Shown piece after piece: positions 46,299-54,149 of a DNA stretch of 64,000 nt; the first letter of the stretch is position 1, and each line of letters opens with the position of its first letter. Origin of the DNA: Massilibacteroides sp. (GTDB taxonomy: Bacteria > Bacteroidota > Bacteroidia > Bacteroidales > Tannerellaceae); the NCBI RefSeq assembly GCF_028705895.1, contig NZ_JAQWCQ010000008.1, positions 32,710 through 96,709 of the forward strand, given 5' to 3'. The notes under the pieces were generated by a model that searched no databases, was not told the DNA's origin, and saw nothing but the letters and a program-made list of their open reading frames with translations. The position numbers and the translations under genes are program-made.

Positions 46299-47375
46299 AT
46301 GAAAAAGAAAGAACATAATCTCAGACGTAAACGTTCAACCAATCGCCATCTTTCCGAACAATACGTATATACCGGAGAGAATAATACGCCGACCAGTATC
46401 CGGCTTATACAATATAATGCAAATAGCATTCGTAACAAAGAAGTTGTTTACAACAAAGAAACACAGTCCACGCTCAAAGATAAAAGCACAATCAACTGGC
46501 TGCAGGTAAGTGGGCTGACGGATTTCGAATTAGTTACACGTATTGTCGTTGATTTCGGCCTTGATGCCCTTGATGCAAAAGATATACTCACTCCTCAACA
46601 TGTCGTAAAAATAGAAGAATACCGCGGGAAAATACTCGTTATTCTCAACTCCTGTCATTATGATAAAGACGATGTCATTCAGACAGAGCATATCGGAATA
46701 ATACTGACTGAAAACACAATCGTAACCTTTACAGAAAACGACCATACTATTTTTCAGCCAATAGAAAAAGCGATACAAGATGATGTGTTGGATATTTGCA
46801 GCAAAGGCGACAGCAGCATGCTTCTTGCTTTTCTTTTGAACGCGGTTACCGTTAGCTTAGTCGAGGCTTCTTTACGCGTCGAGGAATTTTTAGAGGATAT
46901 TGAAGATACCTTACTTGATATTTCTACAGACCAAAGTAGTGTCGGCTCACTAATCCAGCAACGCCGACGTGAATACATGGTAATCCGGAAAAATGGTCAA
47001 CCATTACGGGAACAAATAAACAAACTCACCAAAGAAAACAGTCTGATTAATCACGACGCTATACCGGCCTTTATTGATATCGTAGATCAATTACAGTATG
47101 TCAATCAGACATTGGAAGGATGCAGAGAGATAATTTCATCACTTGTCGATCTCTACATTTCAAATAACGACCTACGAATGAATGCGATTATGAAACGACT
47201 TACCATCGTTTCTACGCTTTTTATTCCTCTAACATTTCTTGCCGGCATATGGGGAATGAACTTTGAAGTCATGCCCGAAACCAAATGGCAATACGGCTAC
47301 CTTATTGCCTGGGGAATAATGATAGCCGTCGGCATTATCACATGGCTTTTCCTCCGTAAAAAAGATTGGTATTAA
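46299..47375 (+). CDS. CorA-family Mg2+/Co2+ transporter
   Basis: 358-aa inner-membrane divalent cation channel. A large cytoplasmic alpha/beta domain and long stalk helix precede two C-terminal membrane helices (about 292-318 and 328-350). The signature GMN is at 319-321 in GIWGMNFEVMPE, and the basic tail RKKDWY ends the protein. It lies 15 bp after mutS2 and is convergent with the beta-galactosidase pseudogene 7 bp away. Confidence 0.94.
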   Translation: MKKKEHNLRRKRSTNRHLSEQYVYTGENNTPTSIRLIQYNANSIRNKEVVYNKETQSTLKDKSTINWLQVSGLTDFELVTRIVVDFGLDALDAKDILTPQHVVKIEEYRGKILVILNSCHYDKDDVIQTEHIGIILTENTIVTFTENDHTIFQPIEKAIQDDVLDICSKGDSSMLLAFLLNAVTVSLVEASLRVEEFLEDIEDTLLDISTDQSSVGSLIQQRRREYMVIRKNGQPLREQINKLTKENSLINHDAIPAFIDIVDQLQYVNQTLEGCREIISSLVDLYISNNDLRMNAIMKRLTIVSTLFIPLTFLAGIWGMNFEVMPETKWQYGYLIAWGIMIAVGIITWLFLRKKDWY

Positions 47376-47382
47376 ACCAGTT

Positions 47383-49494
47383 TCAGAATCCCCAATGTTC
47401 GCCTTTTATACTGCTGGTATCTGTTTCTCTCTTCTTTTCTCCGGTATAAATCCATTTAATCGTGTCTTCATAAGCCTGACCGTTATGGTTTAGCACTGCT
47501 TTGACCGTATTCTCACCCTTTTGCAGTCTTATATTTTCGAAGATATAATGCACATCAGTATATCCTTTCTTCATTTGCGTCTGTTCTTCTCCGTTCAGGT
47601 AAACTTTCGGCATACCAATATTGGAATAAACCGTGATCGTCGTCGTCTGTTTTTCACGATCTGTATTTCTTCGTTGCGTCAGATACAGAACCGGCTCCTT
47701 GCTCCAGTTTGCTTTATACCAGAAATAAGCATCCTTTTTAATCTTACGGTCAAAAGTAACTAATCCCTTCATATTGCGGGCAGGCACACCACCTCGTTCC
47801 CACATAGGTGCAGAGAAGTCAAACATATTCCATAAATAGGAAGCGATTATATAAGGATGTTGAGCAATTACACTCCACTGATATTCATATGTCTTGGTTT
47901 GAAAAGTTTCAGGATAAAACTCTTTACCCCAATTTAAAGACTCACCAAGATATTCCGTCTGATGATTAAGGTTCGCATCAGCACCATACTCAGTCAACAT
48001 TAGTTTCTGATGAGGATAATTCTTTTCCAAACCTTTTACCCAAGGTTCAATATCTTGTAATTCTTTTTCATACCAGCCAAAATAACGATTCATTCCTTAA
48101 ATATCCGCCACAAGGTTTACAGGATGTTCCATGACTCCATACCCATTAACTGAGACTGTATAACGATCCGGATCTTCTGTCTTTGCCAAATCATGCAGAG
48201 AACGGGTTAACTCGCGGGTATATTCATGCGGACGATAAACCTCATTATGTAATCCCCAAACATAAATGGAAGGATGATTAAAATTCTGACGAATCATCTC
48301 CCGCAATTGATTCCTTGCATTCTCGCTTTCATGACCGGAAACACGATTTACAAAAGGTATTTCAGCCCAGATAATCAAACCCAAAGAATCACAACGTGAA
48401 TAGAGATATTCCGATTGTTGGTAATGCGCAAAACGAACAGTCGTAGCACCTATATCCATAATCATAGCAAGATCGGTATCATGCTGTTCATTACTCAAAG
48501 CACTACCCAGCCCCCACCAATCTTGGTGACGACAAACGCCATACATGGGATATTTCTTTCCATTCAGATAAAAACCGTCTCCCGCTTTGATTTCATAGGT
48601 TCTCAGTCCTAAAGGTTGTACTACTTTATCAATAACCTGTCCGTCTTTCAGCAAACGACTTTCTACCTTATATAAATACGGATTTTCTCTTCCCTGCCAT
48701 AACACCGGCTTTTTAATAACAAAAGAAGACGTCCTGTTTTGCACACCCTGTGGAGTCAGGTCAAAAGACTGAATCTCTGATTTTATTAATCTCCCTTCCT
48801 GATCATAGATTCGATTTTCCAACGTCAATGGTACAGGCTGAGGAGTTCCATTATCCAATTTCACTTTCACCTGTATATTCGCTTGTTTTTGGCTCACATT
48901 ATTTTGCGTTATGTAAACACCCGGCGAAGCGTTATCCGTTACACAAATAGTATATGGTTCAGTAACGACCAACCATACCGGTCTGTATATTCCTCCATAG
49001 ACACCAAAAAGATTATGATTGATTGGAATAACATCCTGGCGTGATTGGTTATCCGCCTTTACAATAATTTCATTTTCCTTTCCGTATTTCAGCAATTTAC
49101 CGATCTCACAGGCAAACGCACTATATCCTCCTTTATGTTCCGTCACTAATTCCCCGTTTACAAAAACTTCAGCGCATGCACCAACACCTTCAAATCGTAA
49201 GAATAATCGTTTATCCTTTAAAGCCTCCGGAGCGAAATAGATTTTGCGATAATATCCTATTCCTTCATAAAAGCTTGCCGCCTTTACCTGCATGTCTTTG
49301 GCATTCCATGTATGTGGTATTTCCACTTCTTTCCAACCGCTTTCCCATGTCCCGACATTCTGGATAAGTTCGTTACTGATTGGTGCCTTTTTGAAAGACC
49401 AGCCTTTATTAAACGACTCTACAGTCCTTCCTGTTCCATAAACAGAAGAACCGGAGAAGAAAAAGAGAATAATGTAAATAATAGATTTATACAT
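47383..49494 (-). pseudogene. GH2 beta-galactosidase interrupted by an in-frame TAA
   Basis: A secreted GH2 enzyme of about 702 codons: signal peptide 1-20, N-terminal sugar-binding domain (SGWKEVEIPHTWNAKDMQ), immunoglobulin-like domain and catalytic barrel. The acid/base Glu418 is in WGLHNEVY. The reading frame stops at TAA (48097-48099) after VADI and resumes without frameshift as G-MNRYFGWYEKEL, with the nucleophile in LTEYGADANL at about position 502. So the two catalytic glutamates lie on either side of the stop, and neither fragment could be active alone. Relatives typically have Gln or another residue before GMNRYFGWY, so a single C-to-T change in CAA would explain it. A minus-strand -7 box TATTTTTG is at 49513-49520. 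The neighbouring truncated regulator is divergent. Confidence 0.88.
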
Positions 49495-49512
49495 ATACGT
49501 TTGTGTTTACTG

Positions 49513-49604
49513 CAAAAATAACGTCTCATGCGATAGCAGTCGTGTAAAATAGTCTCAAAAACGGTTGAATATGTCTCGTTTTTTCTATTGAATACATATC
49601 TTTG
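49513..49604. promoter_or_regulatory. Divergent -7 boxes between beta-galactosidase and hybrid regulator
   Basis: TATTTTTG on the minus strand (49513-49520) serves the galactosidase, and TATCTTTG on the plus strand (49597-49604) serves the regulator. Both are exact TAnnTTTG matches 19-23 bp from the start codons. Confidence 0.6.
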
Positions 49605-49626
49605 TCACAACCTGAAATGCTAAAAC

Positions 49627-51168
49627 GTGAATAAGAGAGTATTATATATCATAGCCCTATTTATAACTTTAAACCTGTCCGTAAAAGCAGATGAAAATTT
49701 CTTTTTTTCACATCTGGGTGTTGAAGACGGCCTGTCGCAAATATCTGTTTTAAAAATATTTCAGGATTCAGACGGATATCTTTGGTTTGGAACACGCAGC
49801 GGGTTAAATCGTTATGATGGTTATGAGTTTAAGATATTCAGGAACGAGGCAAACAATACTAATACGCTTTCGGATCGTTACATTTATGATATCAACGAAG
49901 ATAAAGAGAAAAATATCTGGGTAGCAACTCCCAACGGGCTTAATTGTATCGCTTACCAAACGGGAAAAATAAGCTATTTTTATCCCAAAGAAATCGATTC
50001 TCTGAGTACGACTAATAGTTCGGATTATTTATTACATCATACAGATGGTAACATCTATATGTTACAAAGTTCAAAAGTCTTTCTTTGCAACTCCGACAAA
50101 ACGGTTTGTTTTCACAAACGCCTGTCTCCTACGTTCAGAACCTGTAGTGCTGTTGCGCAGGACGCTATCAGTGGGAATATTTATATAGGAACCAGAAGCA
50201 GGGAACTATTGGTTTATTCAGAGAAATGGGAACTGAAAAATATTATCTCATTAAAAAATAACAAATTACCAGACAGTTATATAACCTCTATTCTGCCGGA
50301 TAAAGAAGTTATTTGGTTAGGTACAGAAGACAAAGGGATTTGCAGTCTCGATAAAAACACAGGAAATATTAAATCGTACAATACGAATAATTCGGCCTTA
50401 GGAAACAACACCATCCGATCACTTATTTTTCTGAATAATGATTCTCTGTTGATCGGTACATTCGGCGGATTAAATATACTAAACAAAAGGAATAATCAGA
50501 TAACTCCTCTTTCCGTAAATCTTGAAGCTCAGGGAAATCTGAGTCATTATTCTGTTCACAGCATGCTCCTTGACAAAGATAAAACGTTATGGATCGGAAC
50601 TTATTCAGCGGGTATTAATTATCATAGTCCCTATTATAAACAGATAACGTATATAACCCCTAAGATGTACACAGGTATTATGGGTAAAGGGGTACAGGAT
50701 AAAAACGGAAATTTATGGTTTGCTACTGAAGGTCGCGGATTGTTTTATTTTAACCCCAGAACTAATGAACAAAAAGTATATCCGTTAACACCTTTACATC
50801 ATTCTAATTATGAACGAAACATTATTAAAAACCTATTGATGCCCGAAGGCTCCGACGAAATTCTTTGTACTACTCATTTCGGATCGGTTTATTCTTTTTC
50901 AATAACCAAGAAAGAATTCAGATTATTGTATGATTATAAAGAAAACGACATTTATTCTTTATATATCGACAGCCATAAAAGATTGTGGATTCCTTTGATG
51001 ACATCCCCCGGATTACTTGTAGAAGAGAATGGAAAATTAAAAAATATTTTTTCGATAAATGGTCAGAACAGAGCTTTTAATCAGATCACAGTTATTGAAG
51101 AAATAAGAGATAACCAGTTTTTGATGGGGGGACTGGAAATTTCCAAGTTTGTTGACCCCGTAAACTAA
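49627..51168 (+). pseudogene. Truncated hybrid two-component system regulator (sensor propeller part only)
   Basis: The 513-aa frame carries a signal peptide (about 1-21) and a beta-propeller sensor with repeated W(F/I/L)GT-type blades, for example YLWFGTRSGLNRYDG, VIWLGTEDKGICSLD and TLWIGTYSAGINYH. Intact proteins of this type exceed 1200 aa, adding Y_Y_Y, histidine kinase, receiver and AraC-type DNA-binding domains. All of these are missing. The last five codons (VDPVN) come from the end of an IS21-like remnant starting at 51150. Downstream DNA is unrelated to the missing domains, so they were deleted. Start is GTG at 49627. It probably once regulated the divergent beta-galactosidase. Confidence 0.88.
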
Positions 51169-51629
51169 AATAGATTTGACCCCTGAAAAACATTTGTTTT
51201 TGTCTCTTAAATATCCAGAGAATTGGGGTCATTATTATTTTAGAAACCATCATTAGGCGAAAACTATTATTTGTTCTTTTTTCTAATTGATATACATTTC
51301 ATTCATGGAAACGATAGATAAGACAACACTTTATAGAAATTTACTCTTTCGCTGGCGAAAGGAAGAAATTTCTATAAACCGCTTGCGGCTTGGTGTTGGC
51401 GTTCTATCGTTGGAATGTAACTTTGTATATCTCTTAAAAAAAGACATTGACAGTTCTTTAGCTGTTCATTCTGATTTATTTCCCTTTCTTGTGATCCATA
51501 CAATATAGGAATTACATAAAAGTTCATATCGGGGACATCTCAATGGGGACATTTTTATTTTGGAACGAGGGGTCAACCTTATTTTGGAACGAGGGGTCAA
51601 TTTTGTCTGGCACAAGGGGTCAACGTACA
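51150..51629. mobile_element. IS21-like element remnant (ends only, no transposase)
   Basis: Left end begins TGTTGACCCC (51150) with a second TTTGACCCC at 51175-51183. The right side carries two 22-bp copies of a repeat ending GAACGAGGGGTCAA (51555-51576, 51579-51600; period 24) and a last ACAAGGGGTCAAC at 51612-51624 followed by GTACA. Multiple subterminal repeats in inverted orientation and TG..CA ends are typical of the IS21 family. Only 480 bp remain, and no istA or istB sequence is present. It interrupts the hybrid regulator on the left; a foreign gene fragment lies on the right. Confidence 0.72.
51300..51425. repeat. 118-bp imperfect palindrome followed by a -7 box
   Basis: Paired segments nest symmetrically: CATTC/GAATG (51300/51413), AACGATAGA/TCTATCGTT (51310/51403), CAACAC/GTGTTG (51324/51393), TTATAGAAATTT/AAATTTCTATAA (51331/51366), and the apex CTTTCGC-TG-GCGAAAG (51346-51361). 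A side hairpin CCGC-TT-GCGG (51379-51388) sits on the right arm. TAACTTTG at 51418-51425 is an outward plus-strand -7 box. It looks like a self-contained structured repeat embedded in the IS remnant. Confidence 0.75.
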
Positions 51630-51861
51630 CTGGATTTTCCATAAGGCTTTGATAGAGGATGGGCAGATAACAAAAGCTACCGTTAAATGGTGGGGAGGCG
51701 GTAGTTATGCACACCCATATCTGTGGAAAGCAGACAAAGCAGATACGGAATATCAGGAATCGTGGGGTGATCCGAGACTACTGAAGGAGGAGCAGAAACC
51801 GAAGGAAACAAAGCTGAAAGTTCCTAAAGTTCAGGAAAAGAAGAGAGGGAGAGGGATATAA
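51630..51861 (+). pseudogene. 3' fragment of an unrecognised gene
   Basis: From 51631 the plus frame reads WIFHKALIEDGQITKAT, then WWGGGSYAHPYLWKADKADT and a Lys-rich end KVQEKKRGRGI with stop TAA at 51859-51861. Composition is protein-like but no start codon with a ribosome site is present, and the sequence enters from the IS21-like end. It is probably the C terminus of a larger gene cut by the insertion. I do not recognise the family. Bases 51862-52007 hold no gene. Confidence 0.5.
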
Positions 51862-52007
51862 AAACAAAATAACACCTTTTGGACGGTACTACTAGCGATG
51901 GAAGAGTAACCTTTTACTATGTCATAAAGCAAAAGTATTCTCGGACAGTAGTTGAAAATATGGCAGACATATTAAGAATCTAATAAAGCAGGTCTAAAAT
52001 GTTTCCG

Positions 52008-52015
52008 TATCTTTG
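52008..52015 (+). promoter_or_regulatory. -7 box for the response regulator gene
   Basis: TATCTTTG is an exact TAnnTTTG match ending 7 bp before the ATG at 52023. The mRNA would be leaderless or nearly so, and an in-frame start at 51999 would lie upstream of the promoter. Confidence 0.6.
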
Positions 52016-52022
52016 CACTGTT

Positions 52023-52688
52023 ATGATACACATCCTGATCATAGAAGATGAACCCGGCATTTATAACTTTCTTAAACAAGGATTGGAAGAAGAAGGTTAT
52101 ATAACTACTATTGCTACTGATGGAAAGCAAGGAATAGAGATTTTTGAATCGGAAAAGCCGGATATAATTTTATTGGATTGGATGTTGCCCAAAACGACAG
52201 GCATAGAAGTATGTAAAACCATCCGTGAGAAAGATGCTGACATTCCGGTGCTATTCCTGACTGCAAAAGATACTGTACAGGAAATCATTGAAGGATTGCA
52301 ATGTGGGGCGAATGATTATATCAAAAAGCCATTCAGCTTTGAAGAATTGTTGGAAAGGATAAAAATACATTTCCGAAATAAAAAAGAGCAAGAAATTCTT
52401 GTATTAGGCAATATTTCGCTCAACCTCAATACATACGAAGTAAAATCAAACTCTTCTGTTGTTTCTCTGACTCAACGGGAGTTTGAATTACTCGAATTCC
52501 TTATCAGAAACAAAGGAAACGTATGCAAAAGAGACGAGATTATTGAAAAGGTATGGAGTATTCATTTCGAATACGATACAGGAGTGATAGATGTTTTTAT
52601 AAATGCTATCCGTAAAAAACTGAATTTGGATAAGGATAACGGATATATCAAGACCATAAGAGGTGTAGGGTATATTGCTAACGAATAA
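52023..52688 (+). CDS. OmpR/PhoB-family response regulator
   Basis: 221-aa regulator. The receiver domain (1-115) has acidic residues Glu8 and Asp9, phospho-acceptor Asp52 (LLDWMLP), Thr in LFLTAKD and Lys in IKKPFSFEELL. The C-terminal winged-helix DNA-binding domain has VVSLTQREFELLEFLIRNKGNVCKRDEIIEKVW and IKTIRGVGYI. The histidine kinase gene starts 2 bp after its stop, and a metal efflux operon follows. The likely role is to activate that operon in response to copper, zinc or another metal, by analogy with CusRS-type systems. Confidence 0.93.
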   Translation: MIHILIIEDEPGIYNFLKQGLEEEGYITTIATDGKQGIEIFESEKPDIILLDWMLPKTTGIEVCKTIREKDADIPVLFLTAKDTVQEIIEGLQCGANDYIKKPFSFEELLERIKIHFRNKKEQEILVLGNISLNLNTYEVKSNSSVVSLTQREFELLEFLIRNKGNVCKRDEIIEKVWSIHFEYDTGVIDVFINAIRKKLNLDKDNGYIKTIRGVGYIANE

Positions 52689-52690
52689 AT

Positions 52691-54076
52691 ATGCAGAATT
52701 TCTCATTTCGGAACAGGATTGCCTTGAATTATATAATTACCACAGCATTATTAATCGGGCTTGTTTTCGTTACCATCTATATGGTAGTGGAATACAATGT
52801 ATCCAACCACCTGAATAAAGATTTGCAACGCGAAGTAGAACGCCATTCTCAGGAAATAGAAGTAAGAAATGGAACAATCACCTTGAAAAGACACAAAGAG
52901 TGGATGGAACGAGAACACAATACTGTCGGGGTTGACCCGGTGTTCATCGAATTCTTGGATATTAATGGTAATCTCATTGATAAATCGCCCAATTTGAAAA
53001 GCAGTAATTTACTGTATAATCCGAACCAAGAAGATAATGTATTTTTTAATGGAGAGCTTGCAGAAAAAAGGATAAGGCAGGTACAAGTTCCTATTCAAAA
53101 CGAAAATGGCACACGTGTCGGGCACTTGTTGGTAGCTGTGGCTCGCGAAGGTTCGGAAGTGGTGTTGGAGGCTCTGCGGCATATACTACTCTTTACCTAT
53201 CCGATTATTCTAATTATACTGTTTTTTGTTGCCCGGTTTATTGCTGGAAGAAGCATCAAACCTATCAACCATATTATTGATACCTCTAATAAAATTACAC
53301 GGGACAATCTGACTGAGCGTATTCCTTTGCCTCATAATAAAGATGAACTTTATGTCTTATCCGATACTATCAATCAACTGCTCAACCGTATTGAAAAAAC
53401 TATCGAACGGGAGAAATCATTTACATCCTATGCCTCCCATGAGTTTCGTACACCTTTGGCTGTGTTGAAAGGAACATTGGAAGTGTTGATAAGAAAACCT
53501 CGAAGTCCGGAAGAGTACGAAGAAAAAGTAACTTATTGCATAAAGGAAATAGATCGCCTGAACCATTTAGTGGATGATTTGCTCATTCTGACCCGTTTCG
53601 AAAATCAGAAACAATCTCTTCACATTGATACTGTGAAAATTGATTCGGTAATTAAAGATGCTTTGAAATATTTGTCGGCAAATATTCAGCAAAAGAATAT
53701 TGATATCGACTACCTCTCTTTCTCATATGACATTGATATTCAAACGGATAAATATTTATTTACGACCGTTCTTTCCAATATTCTTTCCAACGCCATTAAA
53801 TATTCCCACTCGAAGGGCAGGGTCGGAATACAATTGCAAAAAGAGAACAATGCCATAATCTGTGAAGTTAAAGATGCCGGAATAGGTATTCCTGAAAAGG
53901 ATATGGAAAAGATTTTCGATAAGTTTTACCGTTCAGCAGACCGTGCCGAGATTAAAGGTTTTGGCTTGGGGTTATCCATTGTTAAAAGGTTTTGTTCTTT
54001 ATTGAATATCGAGGTTGAATTTTTCAGTAGAGAAGGCATAGGAACCACTGTCAGATTACGAATTCCTCAATCTTAA
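52691..54076 (+). CDS. Sensor histidine kinase (CusS-type)
   Basis: 461-aa membrane kinase. Helices at about 13-35 and 160-180 flank a periplasmic sensor of about 125 residues. A HAMP domain follows (about 180-232, IKPINHIIDTSNKITRDNLTERIPL). Dimerisation/phospho-acceptor His250 is in SYASHEFRTPLAVLKGTLEVL. The ATPase domain has the N-box NILSNAIKYSH, G1 DAGIGIP and G2 GFGLGLSIVKR. It lies 2 bp after the response regulator. The periplasmic part lacks obvious His/Met/Cys clusters, so the ligand is not evident. Its stop codon sits inside the 11-bp direct repeat upstream of the efflux operon. Confidence 0.93.
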   Translation: MQNFSFRNRIALNYIITTALLIGLVFVTIYMVVEYNVSNHLNKDLQREVERHSQEIEVRNGTITLKRHKEWMEREHNTVGVDPVFIEFLDINGNLIDKSPNLKSSNLLYNPNQEDNVFFNGELAEKRIRQVQVPIQNENGTRVGHLLVAVAREGSEVVLEALRHILLFTYPIILIILFFVARFIAGRSIKPINHIIDTSNKITRDNLTERIPLPHNKDELYVLSDTINQLLNRIEKTIEREKSFTSYASHEFRTPLAVLKGTLEVLIRKPRSPEEYEEKVTYCIKEIDRLNHLVDDLLILTRFENQKQSLHIDTVKIDSVIKDALKYLSANIQQKNIDIDYLSFSYDIDIQTDKYLFTTVLSNILSNAIKYSHSKGRVGIQLQKENNAIICEVKDAGIGIPEKDMEKIFDKFYRSADRAEIKGFGLGLSIVKRFCSLLNIEVEFFSREGIGTTVRLRIPQS

Positions 54077-54091
54077 GCAAATCTTAAGCAA
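54070..54091 (+). promoter_or_regulatory. Two 11-bp direct repeats, probable response-regulator site
   Basis: ATCTTAAGCAA occurs twice in tandem (54070-54080, 54081-54091), one helical turn apart, overlapping the kinase stop codon. The repeat ends 18 bp before the -7 box TACTTTTG (54110-54117), so it covers the expected -33 region, the usual position for an OmpR/PhoB-type activator. Confidence 0.7.
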
Positions 54092-54109
54092 ACTATTTTA
54101 ACATCTATC

Positions 54110-54117
54110 TACTTTTG
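54110..54117 (+). promoter_or_regulatory. -7 box for the metal efflux operon
   Basis: TACTTTTG is an exact TAnnTTTG match 32 bp before the pump start codon. Confidence 0.6.
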
Positions 54118-54149
54118 CTGATTATTGAAATCAGGTAAAACTAAAGTCG

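Noticed and set aside
48097..48099. Programmed stop-codon recoding in the galactosidase
   Set aside because: No selenocysteine or pyrrolysine context exists (codon is TAA) and no recoding structure is evident; mutation or sequence error is simpler.
51300..51417. Integron attC site
   Set aside because: The palindrome is long and folded, but the outer GTTGGAA does not fit the GTTRRRY core and no integron integrase or cassette is nearby.
51287..51508. A 73-aa plus-strand frame inside the IS21-like remnant
   Set aside because: It is the translation of the long palindrome with a TTG start; no family recognised and the DNA structure explains it.
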